Source of the DNA: CAVYGM01 sp963768025
GTDB lineage: Bacteria; Bacteroidota; Bacteroidia; Cytophagales; Spirosomataceae
Direction: 5' to 3'
DNA length: 64,000 bases
Assembly (NCBI GenBank): GCA_963768025.1
Contig: CAVYGM010000001.1
Coordinates: 150,276-214,275, forward strand
Every line of letters begins with the position of its first letter. The stretch's first letter is position 1. Shown here in pieces: positions 1 to 7,888 of this stretch. The notes below the pieces were generated by a model. The model saw nothing but the letters and a program-made list of their open reading frames with translations. It had not been told where the DNA came from and did not search any database. The translations under genes and the position numbers were made by a program.

Positions 1-138
1 ACCGTACGGTCTACGTGGCCCAGCCGGCAGGTACGCCTGACCTTCACCTACCGATTTGGTAATCAAAATGTGAAGGGTGCCCGCCAGCGCAATACCGGTG
101 CCGATGAACTGCAACAGCGCGTAAACTCGGGAAACTAA
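1..138 (+). CDS. C-terminal end of an outer-membrane beta-barrel protein (5' cut by window edge)
   Basis: Frame 1 is open from the window edge to the TAA at 136-138, giving 45 residues. The segment RLTFTYRFG has the alternating, aromatic-ending pattern of a last beta-strand, followed by a polar tail (GARQRN, ELQQRVNSGN). This is what the C-terminus of Bacteroidota TonB-linked beta-barrel receptors with a carboxypeptidase-like N-domain usually looks like. The family assignment is inferred from the tail alone. A strong terminator follows at 185-223. Confidence 0.55.
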   Translation, partial: TVRSTWPSRQVRLTFTYRFGNQNVKGARQRNTGADELQQRVNSGN

Positions 139-184
139 ATTCAAAAGCACTGATCCTCATACGATTAGTTTAGGTTAAGAATCC

Positions 185-223
185 ATACAGCCACCTCTGT
201 TTCGGGGGTGGCTGTATTGTTTT
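185..223 (+). terminator. Rho-independent terminator
   Basis: An 11-bp perfect stem (185-195 with 207-217, ATACAGCCACC and its complement) with an 11-nt loop is followed by TTGTTTT. It closes the outer-membrane gene upstream and separates it from the HAD gene. Confidence 0.8.
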
Positions 224-299
224 CGCATAACCTAAATAACTTTCCCCGTCTGGCAGGGTTGTTTTGAAGGTAATCTGGTCATCTTCTAGCCCCATTCTT

Positions 300-971
300 A
301 TGAAAAAGCCACAGCTAGTGCTGTTTGATGTAAACGAAACCCTGCTTGACCTCAGTAGCATGAAAGCAGAAATCAACGCGTCGCTCGGGCATGAATTTGC
401 CTTCAATCAGTGGTTCGCCATGCTCCTCCACTACTCGCTGGTTAGCAACGAAGCCAACCTCTACCAGCCCTTCGGCGCGGTAGGAAAGGCTACGCTCCGG
501 ATGGCCGCCCAGACGCTTGGTTGCGAAGTATCGGATGAGGAGGTTGAGCGCCTGGTAAAGCTCATTTTGCAGCGTCCACCGCACCCGGAGGTCTTGGAAA
601 GCCTCACCCGGCTACAAGGAGCGGGCTACCGGTTGGCCACCCTGACCAACTCGGCGGAAGATGCTCTCAGAAAACAGATGGAGTTTGCGGAGTTGACGTC
701 CTTTTTTGAAGCGCTGCTCTCGGTGGATACCGTGGGCAAGTACAAGCCCCACCCGGATACCTACCGCATGGCCGCCCGTCACCTGGAGGTACCCCTGGAA
801 GAAATTCTGATGGTAGCGGCCCACGGGTGGGACGTGGCCGGGGCCCAAAGCGCCGGAATGCAAACCGCATTTCTGTCCCGCCCCGGCCAGACGCTGTACC
901 CCCTGGCCCCCAAGCCCCATTACCTCGCCCGTGATCTCGCCGAGCTGACCGATCAGCTGGTGACTTTATAA
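300..971 (+). CDS. Haloacid dehalogenase type II family hydrolase
   Basis: This is a cytoplasmic HAD-superfamily hydrolase of 223 residues. Motif I is LFDVNETLLD near the N-terminus, with nucleophile Asp and the NETLLD form typical of type II (L-2-haloacid dehalogenase) enzymes. Motif II is the Thr/Ser in TLTNSAED, and motif III is the Lys in VGKYKPHPDTY. The acidic motif IV region reads MVAAHGWDVAGA. I chose ATG 300 rather than the in-frame ATG at 264, because the HAD core begins four residues after 300. Family members dehalogenate 2-haloacids or dephosphorylate small molecules; the substrate cannot be read here. The gene stands alone behind a terminator. Confidence 0.9.
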   Translation: MKKPQLVLFDVNETLLDLSSMKAEINASLGHEFAFNQWFAMLLHYSLVSNEANLYQPFGAVGKATLRMAAQTLGCEVSDEEVERLVKLILQRPPHPEVLESLTRLQGAGYRLATLTNSAEDALRKQMEFAELTSFFEALLSVDTVGKYKPHPDTYRMAARHLEVPLEEILMVAAHGWDVAGAQSAGMQTAFLSRPGQTLYPLAPKPHYLARDLAELTDQLVTL

Positions 972-1120
972 AGAATTTTTCACTGCTAAATTAGACCGAA
1001 GGAGATCGTAGGATGCGCATTTAGACAGAAGATGGCTCTTGTCTCATGGTCAAAACACGATGTAGGGATCGACCTATTTAAGGCAATGACATGACTGCTA
1101 ACGGCTAATCAGCCTGCAAT

Positions 1121-2554
1121 CTATACTTCTTCCAGCTTCAGATAGGCCTTCACCGCAAAACTGGCCACTACGCCTTCGCCCGTGGCGGACGCTACCTGAG
1201 CGATAGCCCCCATACGGCAGTCACCGGCTGCGAATATGCCGGGTACCGACGTTTCTACCGAGCCGGGTTGGGTTTTGATGAAGCCTTTTTCGGTTAGCTC
1301 CACGGTATTTTTTAGAAAGCCCGTGTTGGGTATTAATCCAACAAAAATAAAGGCTCCGTCCGCTTCCAAGAGCTTTTCTTCGCCGCTGCCGTTGTCTTTT
1401 ACTTTCAGGCCCTGGAATTTGCCTTCCGGGGAAGCCACAAACTCCACGGGAGTCTGGTTTAGGTAGACCTCCATAGTATCAATGGAAGGCAGCTTGTCCG
1501 TATAGCTCGATGAGGCCGAAAAGGATTCGTCCCGGTGGACCAGCAGGACTTTCTTGCAAAAACGAGATAGAAAAATCCCCTCCTCCAGGGCACTGTTCCC
1601 ACCGCCTATCACCAGTACGGTCCGGTCGCGGTAGAAGGCACCGTCGCAGGTGGCACAAAAATGCACCCCGGCCCCAATTAGCTCGGCTTCGCCGGGAATT
1701 TTCAGCTTGCGGTAGGTAGAGCCCACCGCCACCACCACCGACCGCGCCTTTACTTCGCCCAGGCTCGTCTCAACGTGGAATATGCCGTTCTCCTCGGTGA
1801 TCTTCCGGACATCGGCGCCCAGCTTTATTTCGGCTCCGTAGGTTTTGGCCTGTTCGGCCATTTTGTCCATCAGTTCCGGCCCGCTGATATTCAAAAATCC
1901 GGGATAGTTCTCTATTTTCTCGGTTAGAGAGGCATTTCCTCCAATCATCCGCTTTTCCAGAATAGCGGTCGAGAACTTGTCACGCTGGGCATATATGGAC
2001 GTGGTGAGGCCGCTGGCTCCCCCCCCAATGATGGCGATGTCGTACAGGTGCGTTTCGGCTTCTACCTGAATATCCAGCACGTCCCGTAGCTTTCGGTTGT
2101 CCGGATTGGCGTAGGCTTTATCCTCAATAATGATCGTTGGGATAATGCGCTTGCCGTTATTGATTTCCTCCAGCACCGGAATAGACCAGGCGTGCTCGTC
2201 AATGTTGATGTATTGGTAATTGACGCCATTGTCTTTCAGATAGGCCTTGGCCCGGTGGCAGTCCGGGCACCAATCGGCCCCAAAAAGCTGCACCCGGGGC
2301 TTGTCTGTGTTGAGCCCCAGTAAGGAGGCAACCAGGTCGATCGGAGGATTGGTGAATGAATTTTCGTTGATAACCAGCGTGGGAGTAATGCGTTTGCCCT
2401 TATTCATACCTTCCAATACCCCGGCTGAATCTTTGTCAATATCCACATTGATGTACTCAAACTCGATCTGACGATCCGTTAGGTAGTCTCTCAGTCGCTG
2501 GCTGTCGGCGCACCAATCGGCGCCGTATATTTTGATGGAGGTTTGGTCTTTCAT
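1121..2554 (-). CDS. Thioredoxin reductase fused to two N-terminal glutaredoxin-like domains
   Basis: The protein has 477 residues. Residues 1-80 and about 85-165 are two glutaredoxin/thioredoxin-fold repeats, each with GADWC and a conserved TPT/PTI cis-Pro region. The second has a full CPDC redox pair (about 96-99), while the first reads CADS and has lost the second cysteine. From about residue 172 a class II thioredoxin-disulfide reductase follows: FAD-binding GGGASG, active-site CATC (about 300-303), NADPH-binding GGGNSA and C-terminal GIFAAGDC. It should move electrons from NADPH through CATC to the attached domain or an external substrate. An in-frame ATG exists at 2632, but MKDQTS at 2554 begins directly at the fold. 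It lies downstream of pgk on the same strand, separated by a terminator. Confidence 0.92.
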   Translation of the reverse strand: MKDQTSIKIYGADWCADSQRLRDYLTDRQIEFEYINVDIDKDSAGVLEGMNKGKRITPTLVINENSFTNPPIDLVASLLGLNTDKPRVQLFGADWCPDCHRAKAYLKDNGVNYQYINIDEHAWSIPVLEEINNGKRIIPTIIIEDKAYANPDNRKLRDVLDIQVEAETHLYDIAIIGGGASGLTTSIYAQRDKFSTAILEKRMIGGNASLTEKIENYPGFLNISGPELMDKMAEQAKTYGAEIKLGADVRKITEENGIFHVETSLGEVKARSVVVAVGSTYRKLKIPGEAELIGAGVHFCATCDGAFYRDRTVLVIGGGNSALEEGIFLSRFCKKVLLVHRDESFSASSSYTDKLPSIDTMEVYLNQTPVEFVASPEGKFQGLKVKDNGSGEEKLLEADGAFIFVGLIPNTGFLKNTVELTEKGFIKTQPGSVETSVPGIFAAGDCRMGAIAQVASATGEGVVASFAVKAYLKLEEV

Positions 2555-2650
2555 AGGGTAGTAAAAAGTGGTGGAAAGCAAGGTAGGACACTCCCCGTGG
2601 GGGAAAAGTACATTTCTAACGCATTTTAACAAAAAATACGAGATTTTTCA

Positions 2651-2685
2651 CAAAAAAAGCGGCGCTACCCTTGGGTAACGCCGCT
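2651..2685 (-). terminator. Rho-independent terminator after pgk
   Basis: On the minus strand a 13-bp stem with one mismatch (2658-2670 with 2673-2685, AGCGGCG core) is followed by seven T. It lies 26 bp beyond the pgk stop codon and ahead of the thioredoxin reductase gene. Confidence 0.78.
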
Positions 2686-2710
2686 CCATCAGAATAGATT
2701 CGGTTCGTTT

Positions 2711-3901
2711 TTAGACTTCCAATGCCGCCACACCCGGCAAGACTTTACCCTCCATGTATTCCAGCAAAGCACCGCCGCCGGTAGATACGTAACTTACGCG
2801 GTCGCCGTAGCCGGCATTGTTTACCGCCGAAGCAGAATCGCCCCCGCCAATGAGGGAGAACGCGTCGTTTTCTTCGGTAGCTTTCACCACTACTTTGGCA
2901 ATGGTGTCGGTACCGATGGCGAAGTTGGAAAATTCAAACACCCCCATCGGGCCATTCCACAGGATGGTTTTGGATTTGGAAAGAATATCAGAAAATAATT
3001 CGATGGTCTCGGGTCCAATGTCCAGCCCCTGCCAATTATCAGGTATTTCGCCAGCCTTGACGGTTTTGCGCTCGGCGTCATTGCTGAACCCATCCGCAAT
3101 CACGGTATCTACGGGCAGCACCAGGTTTACCCCCTTGGCCTTGGCTTTCTCCATCAGCTCAAGGGTGAGGTCCTGCTTGTCGGCTTCCAGTAAGGAATTT
3201 CCGATTTGACCACCTTTGGCTTTCGAGAACGTATAGGACATTCCCCCGCCAATGATCAGGTTATCGACGGTATCCAGCAGACGCTCAATGATCAGGATTT
3301 TATCGGATATTTTTGCTCCCCCCATAATGGCCGTAAACGGACGCTCGGCGTGGTCCAGCAGGCGCTGGGCGTTGTCGAGTTCGGCCTGCATCACGTAGCC
3401 ACATACTTTGTCATCGAAGAACTTCCCGATAACGGCTGTAGACGCGTGGGCGCGGTGGGCGGTACCGAAGGCATCCATCACCCACACGTCCCCCAATTTG
3501 GAAAGCTTTTCGGCGAAAGCCTCGTTGCCTTTTTCTTCTTCCTTATAAAAACGCAGATTTTCCAACAATAGAATTTCGCCCGGTTTTAGGCTCGCCGCCA
3601 GTTCGGTCGCCTGCTCGCCAATGCAGTCATCGGCAAATTTGACAGTGCGGCCAAATATCAGGGAGAGTGGATTGACCAGGTGCTTCAGCGAGTACTTTTC
3701 GGTAGGGCCATCCTTGGGACGTCCCAAATGAGACATCAGAATGCAGGCACCACCGCTATTCAGTATTTTCGAAATCGTGGGGACGGTCGCTTTTATGCGG
3801 GTGTCGTCCGTGATCTCAAATTTCTCATTGAGGGGCACGTTGAAATCAACCCGAACGAGGGCTTTTTTGCCGGTAAAATCGTAGGTATCAAGTGTCTTCA
3901 T
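2711..3901 (-). CDS. pgk: Phosphoglycerate kinase
   Basis: The glycolytic enzyme transfers phosphate from 1,3-bisphosphoglycerate to ADP. At 396 residues it is the normal bacterial length. The signature ALVRVDFNVPL is near the N-terminus, followed by substrate-binding SHLGRPK and a C-domain with AIMGGAKISDK, WNGPMGVFE and the nucleotide-loop GGGDSA. The start is ATG 3901 (MKTLDTYDF); the in-frame ATG at 3934 would add an unconserved leader. The gene is intact with no frameshift. A TACATTTG element lies 31 bp upstream. Confidence 0.98.
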   Translation of the reverse strand: MKTLDTYDFTGKKALVRVDFNVPLNEKFEITDDTRIKATVPTISKILNSGGACILMSHLGRPKDGPTEKYSLKHLVNPLSLIFGRTVKFADDCIGEQATELAASLKPGEILLLENLRFYKEEEKGNEAFAEKLSKLGDVWVMDAFGTAHRAHASTAVIGKFFDDKVCGYVMQAELDNAQRLLDHAERPFTAIMGGAKISDKILIIERLLDTVDNLIIGGGMSYTFSKAKGGQIGNSLLEADKQDLTLELMEKAKAKGVNLVLPVDTVIADGFSNDAERKTVKAGEIPDNWQGLDIGPETIELFSDILSKSKTILWNGPMGVFEFSNFAIGTDTIAKVVVKATEENDAFSLIGGGDSASAVNNAGYGDRVSYVSTGGGALLEYMEGKVLPGVAALEV

Positions 3902-3931
3902 AAGGTTTTTGGGGTTATTTAGCATAGAAAA

Positions 3932-3939
3932 CAAATGTA
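3932..3939 (-). promoter_or_regulatory. Possible Bacteroidota -7 promoter element for pgk
   Basis: The minus strand reads TACATTTG, matching the TAnnTTTG consensus of the Bacteroidota primary sigma factor, 31 bp upstream of the pgk ATG. No convincing -33 TTG sits at the usual distance, so this is a tentative call. Confidence 0.35.
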
Positions 3940-4188
3940 AGCCAATTCTTTACAAAATACTACAATTCAGCTAGTATTTAGGAGTTTTGGCTTACTTAAA
4001 TACTATTTTTACATTTTATTTTTCTATTTTTATGGTTGTTTTTAATTATGAAACTCAATGCCGGATAGAACGGTTTAATATAGGAAGGTATTAGGCTAAT
4101 TTCTCCCGGCAAAGTACCATGCCTATACGTTTTGTAGTGGGAGAAAGTACGTACTTACTTGGCAGAAAAACCCAGATTTTAACCGGAT

Positions 4189-5904
4189 ATGACCCTCGCA
4201 GCGGAAACCCCTACGCCCGATTTACCCCCTAAGTACTATCTGGATAATTTTAGGTACGTGCTGGATTTTGTAAAAAAACTGTATCATTCCATTCTGAGCG
4301 AAACGGAGCTAAGTTTTCTGGAACAATTTGATTCTTTATCGGAAGATGCCCAGTGTTTGTTTGTCCGATTCAGTAACCGCCGGGGGATGTTTTTCAAAGT
4401 AAACGCTCTCTCCTACGCCGAATTGGACGATATCCCCGCCGCCCTTACCGAGCTGTTGGAAATGGGATTTATTGAGAATTTGAATCCAACCCACAGTGCC
4501 CACGCCCCCGAGGTCATTGACCTGTTCACCAAGCCCGAACTCCTGCTGCTCACGCAAGCCCTGGCCCCGCCCGTGCTTCCTCCTAAAAGTATCCGCAAGC
4601 CCGACCTCGTGCGGTGGCTCTTGCACGAGTATGCCTTCGACGACCTCCTGGAAGGACTCGAAGCCCTGGAACCGGTGGTGAAGGTAGGCTACGAAGTGGA
4701 CGTGATGATGATGAAGTTCCTGTTTTTCGGCAACCGCTACGACGACATGACCGAATTCGTGATCCGGGATCTGGGGCACGTGAAGTTTCAGTCGTTTCAG
4801 GAGGATAATTTTTCGGTGCGCTTCGAAACCCGGCAGGACGTCGAGGACAAGCTGATGGTGTCGCTCACCGGCGAAACCTTCCACGAGCAGAAAGAGGTAC
4901 TTCCGCCCGAAGAAATCTACGACTGGTTCATGAACTGGCAGGGCGGCCTGGTGGGTGACCTCAGCGACGTAGCCCTCCCCTCCTACCGACGGCTGGTGCT
5001 GCGCGTGGGGGCCTGGCTGGAACGAAAAAAACTACCCGAACAGGCCCTGACGGTGTACCAGCTTACCGAGCACGCCCCCTCGCGAGAGCGCCGGGCCCGG
5101 TTGTTGCAGCGCGTAGGAGCCCTGGAAGAAGCCCTGGCCCTCTGCGACGACATGATCGCCAGCCCCCAGAACGCCGACGAAAGGTACTTCGGGCTGGATT
5201 ATAAGGAGAAGATCCAAAACAAGAAAAAACGCGTAGTCCGCCGCACGACCCAGGCCTTGCAATCGGCCGATTCGGTGGGCGTCCCGATTAGCTTCCGGTA
5301 CCGGGTGGAGCTGGGGGTGATGGAGCACTACCGGCAACTGGGCTACGAGGCGCTGTTCAGCGAAAACGAACCCTGGCGGGCCCTCTTTGGGCTGGTGTTT
5401 TGGGATATTATTTACGACACCAACGTCCGGGCCATCCATCATCCTCTGCAACGGGTACCTTCCGATTTTTTTCTGCCCGATTTTTATATCAAACGGGAGG
5501 CCCTCCTGCGGGCCCGTTTGCAGCAACTGACTACCCCGGAAGCCTTTACGGAGCTGATTCGGGCCACCTACGACGACAAGTACGGCACCACCAACGTGCT
5601 GGTAGCCTGGTTTGACGGCCTGCGCGACCTCGTTCTGTTGCTGGTGAGGTACCTCAGGCCCGCCCAGTTGCACGCCATCCTGCTCGAAATGGCCCAGCAC
5701 CTCCGCGAAAATACGCGGGGTTTTCCCGATCTGCTGATCTGGAAAGACGACGAATACGACTTTGTGGAAGTAAAGTCTCCCACAGATCATCTTTCCGCGC
5801 AGCAGCTCCACTGGCAATACTTTTTTGCCCAACACGGCGTTAGTAGCAAAGTATTGCGGGTAAGCTGGGAATCCGGTGAGGAGGACGAAAAAACATCCTT
5901 ATAA
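4189..5904 (+). CDS. FAN1-like VRR-NUC domain nuclease
   Basis: A 571-residue protein whose C-terminus carries a PD-(D/E)XK-type VRR-NUC core: FPDLLIW, then FVEVKSPTDHLS with the EVK catalytic triplet and a conserved Gln two residues later (QQLHW). The N-terminal region (DAQCLFVRFSNRRG) resembles the SAP-like DNA-binding part of FAN1, and the middle is helical and TPR-like. FAN1 enzymes are structure-specific 5' flap nucleases that help unhook interstrand crosslinks, and bacterial homologues have about this length and layout. The start is ATG 4189. It is transcribed alone, with cytochrome c following 83 bp later. The gene is intact. Confidence 0.85.
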   Translation: MTLAAETPTPDLPPKYYLDNFRYVLDFVKKLYHSILSETELSFLEQFDSLSEDAQCLFVRFSNRRGMFFKVNALSYAELDDIPAALTELLEMGFIENLNPTHSAHAPEVIDLFTKPELLLLTQALAPPVLPPKSIRKPDLVRWLLHEYAFDDLLEGLEALEPVVKVGYEVDVMMMKFLFFGNRYDDMTEFVIRDLGHVKFQSFQEDNFSVRFETRQDVEDKLMVSLTGETFHEQKEVLPPEEIYDWFMNWQGGLVGDLSDVALPSYRRLVLRVGAWLERKKLPEQALTVYQLTEHAPSRERRARLLQRVGALEEALALCDDMIASPQNADERYFGLDYKEKIQNKKKRVVRRTTQALQSADSVGVPISFRYRVELGVMEHYRQLGYEALFSENEPWRALFGLVFWDIIYDTNVRAIHHPLQRVPSDFFLPDFYIKREALLRARLQQLTTPEAFTELIRATYDDKYGTTNVLVAWFDGLRDLVLLLVRYLRPAQLHAILLEMAQHLRENTRGFPDLLIWKDDEYDFVEVKSPTDHLSAQQLHWQYFFAQHGVSSKVLRVSWESGEEDEKTSL

Positions 5905-5929
5905 AATTTCGGAAATACCGCTACTTGCG

Positions 5930-5937
5930 TACATTTG
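5930..5937 (+). promoter_or_regulatory. Possible -7 promoter element for the cytochrome c gene
   Basis: TACATTTG matches TAnnTTTG and lies 50 bp upstream of the cytochrome ATG at 5988, just after the FAN1-like gene. The -33 region is poor. Confidence 0.32.
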
Positions 5938-5987
5938 TTCCAGAATTAAGAATAGATTCTTACCTTTTATTTATCAAATTACAAAAA

Positions 5988-6338
5988 ATGAAGAAGAACA
6001 TCGGAATGTTGTGGGCAACTGCTGTTGCCATCGTTATGGGTATCAGTTCCGCCAACGCTCAGGTGAAGGTTCCCGAAGAAATCACTACGTTGATGAACAA
6101 GTACACCTGTAGCGCCTGTCACCGGGTAGACGCCCGCCTGGTAGGTCCTGCCTACACCGACGTAGCCAAGAAGAAATATACGGATGAGAAGATCGTGGAG
6201 TTGATTTATAAGCCCGTTCCCGCCAACTGGCCCGGCTACCCCCCCATGGCACCCATGACGCAGGTTCCCAAGCCCGACGCGCTGGTACTGGCCAAGTACA
6301 TCAACTCGCTGGCCCCCAAAGCAGCCGCGAAGAAGTAA
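5988..6338 (+). CDS. Periplasmic class I c-type cytochrome
   Basis: The precursor has 116 residues with a signal peptide (MKKNIGMLWATAVAIVMG, predicted cut after ANA). The single haem motif CSACH lies around residues 38-42, and the distal Met ligand is in PPMAPM. The length and single haem fit cytochrome c-551/c-552-like electron carriers. The start is ATG 5988, where the signal peptide begins; the in-frame ATG at 5925 would put unrelated residues ahead of it. A strong terminator follows immediately. Confidence 0.9.
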   Translation: MKKNIGMLWATAVAIVMGISSANAQVKVPEEITTLMNKYTCSACHRVDARLVGPAYTDVAKKKYTDEKIVELIYKPVPANWPGYPPMAPMTQVPKPDALVLAKYINSLAPKAAAKK

Positions 6339-6362
6339 GGCCGATTTAGGGTTCAAGATACG

Positions 6363-6395
6363 GCGGGTGGTTCCTTGGAACTACCCGCTTTTTTT
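6363..6395 (+). terminator. Rho-independent terminator after cytochrome c
   Basis: A 12-bp stem (6363-6374 with 6377-6388, GCGGGT ... ACCCGC, one G-T pair) is followed by seven T, starting 25 bp after the stop codon. Confidence 0.82.
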
Positions 6396-6465
6396 GTGTT
6401 CTTTATCTTTGAATTGAGTATTGAAACTACTTAGAATCTAATCCCACCTTTACCATTATCTATTT

Positions 6466-6759
6466 ATGCCAGAAATTAGCAGGTTTTTTGGATTATCATT
6501 CATATGTACGGCAACGATCATGTGCCTCCACATTTTCACGCACTCTATAAATGAGTACCGAGCAGTAATTGAAATAGAGACAGGTGAGTTATTACAGGGT
6601 TATTTGCCAGGGAAACAACTGAAATTTGCACAAGTATGGGCAGAAATTCATAAAGAGGAGTTACTTAATAATTTTAAAACTCTTCGCCTGAAAAACAAAC
6701 TTTTAAGAAAATTAAACCACTTTCGTAATGAGATGGATAAAAAAAATAACCGAATGTAG
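6466..6759 (+). CDS. DUF4160 family protein (two compensating indels)
   Basis: The 97-residue protein starts MPEISRFFG and ends with the RAVIEIETGE...AEIHKEELL pattern of DUF4160, a small family usually paired with DUF2442. Between about 6490 and 6551 the annotated frame gives nonsense (LSFICTATIM). The next frame reads MYGNDHVPPHFHALYNEY, the His-rich family core. One missing base after GG at about 6491 and one extra A at about 6548 would restore it, so the protein is probably intact in the organism. The function is unproven; the pair is commonly suspected to be a toxin-antitoxin-like unit. DUF2442 follows with little or no gap. Confidence 0.75.
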   Translation: MPEISRFFGLSFICTATIMCLHIFTHSINEYRAVIEIETGELLQGYLPGKQLKFAQVWAEIHKEELLNNFKTLRLKNKLLRKLNHFRNEMDKKNNRM

Positions 6760-6770
6760 TTCCTTACACC

Positions 6771-7127
6771 GTGACATGCGTGTGGAATGATGGTAAAAGC
6801 CGAACTATTGATTTGGAAGAGTTTATTGCTCTAAAAGCTCAAAATCCGGAAAACTCTTACGCGCAGTTGGTTGACAAAGATAGATTTGCCGAAGTGCAAT
6901 GTGATGGAAGTACCCTCTATTGGGCAGATGGATTAGAGTTTGAAGATTACGATGGAGAAATAAAAAAAGGGCCCCTCGATATTGCCCCAGAGGTACTTTT
7001 TGAGCTAACAGAGGAAGGAAAAAAGTTAGTACAAGTACCAATGCGCCTAATACAAATTCCAAAACCATTACTACCTAAACATCCCCTACCCGCCAATGGA
7101 ACCGATCTCCACCACTGCCATGATTAG
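6771..7127 (+). CDS. DUF2442 family protein, start uncertain
   Basis: The segment NDGKSRTIDLEEF ... VQCDGSTLYWADGLEFE has the beta-strand pattern of DUF2442, the usual partner of DUF4160. The N-terminus is unclear. In the other frame an ATG at 6728 gives MRWIKKITECSSL and would join after one indel near 6787, overlapping the end of DUF4160. The last 10 or so residues run out of frame over the start of the next gene at 7096, so the true stop may be earlier. The function is unknown. Confidence 0.62.
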   Translation: MTCVWNDGKSRTIDLEEFIALKAQNPENSYAQLVDKDRFAEVQCDGSTLYWADGLEFEDYDGEIKKGPLDIAPEVLFELTEEGKKLVQVPMRLIQIPKPLLPKHPLPANGTDLHHCHD

Positions 7128-7497
7128 CGCCGTAGTTGGCTACCTGGCTAAAAAGTTGAAAGACGACAAATCCGTAGAAGATTTTTTTAAAGACTTCACC
7201 AAAGCTACTATCAACTGGATAAAGCCTATCTTTATTACCGAGGACGAAAAGCCCAAAGATCTTATCGAGGATTTAAAGGCTGATCCTGCCGATGACCTGA
7301 ATACCGGGGCGGTTGAGAACGCCCTTGCCAAAGCACTCAAAAAAAACCCACAAGCTGAGGCTGACCTCAAAGCCATGTACGATTCTCTACAAGCGAAGGC
7401 TAACCGGGGAGAAAGTATCCACATTGTGAATAGTAAGAATGTGAACACAGGCAATGTGAATACAGGAGGAGGAGATTTTCGGCAAGGTGATAACTGA
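7096..7497 (+). CDS. Small helical protein with Asn/Gly-rich repeat tail
   Basis: The 133-residue protein is soluble, highly charged and mostly helical for about 110 residues (AKKLKDDKSVEDFFKDF, GAVENALAKALKKNP). It ends in a compact tail in which NTGNVNTGGG and the terminal GDN stand out. Short Asn/Gly tails of this kind occur on bacterial conflict and signalling proteins that self-assemble through amyloid-like or RHIM-like motifs. That link is inference from the motif style; no catalytic site is visible. ATG 7096 overlaps the annotated end of DUF2442 by 32 bp. It is not recognised as a named family. Confidence 0.6.
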   Translation: MEPISTTAMISAVVGYLAKKLKDDKSVEDFFKDFTKATINWIKPIFITEDEKPKDLIEDLKADPADDLNTGAVENALAKALKKNPQAEADLKAMYDSLQAKANRGESIHIVNSKNVNTGNVNTGGGDFRQGDN

Positions 7498-7543
7498 GAT
7501 ACCTATGACTCAAATTACCGACTCCAAAAATGAAATCGGGTAA

Positions 7544-7768
7544 TGTCAAGCTCGAACTTCCTGGGCTTCCATTAACAGGGTAATAATCGATAGACTAGAT
7601 ATTCTCAATGCGTTGCGGCTCGCCAGGACTATTGGGTTTAAGCATATCAATGATTGTGTCCATACCGTTGTGGCTGAACGATTGAACCCCAACCACTTTT
7701 ATACCTACAATAAATCTGATTTCAAACGCATAAAAAGACACACTCAATTGAAAATTACAATTTTATAA
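7544..7768 (+). pseudogene. PIN-domain-like C-terminal remnant
   Basis: No start codon fits, but one frame reads on from 7544 to TAA 7768 with RLDILNALRLA, GFKHINDCVHTV and FYTYNKSDFKRI. This resembles the last half of a PIN-domain ribonuclease, which usually has Asp-containing helices followed by an F-x-T-x-(D/N)-x-DF strand. The upstream half is not present in any frame, and the preceding 45 bases are non-coding. It is probably a decayed toxin gene next to other small conflict-type genes. The assignment is tentative. From 7769 to 7888 nothing recognisable is seen. Confidence 0.35.
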
Positions 7769-7888
7769 TAGGTTCTTATCTTGCGCTCTACTGCCCTATG
7801 AAAACCACGCTAGTTTGCGACTAGGTCGCGAACCTACGAGAGGCGGGCCGCGCTGGACAGCGTTTGCAACGCACAAACCCGCCATACC

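Noticed and set aside
5032..5835. A 267-codon open frame on the minus strand opposite the FAN1-like gene
   Set aside because: It has no recognisable domain and lies wholly inside a clear family match; GC-rich codons on the plus strand leave long open frames opposite.
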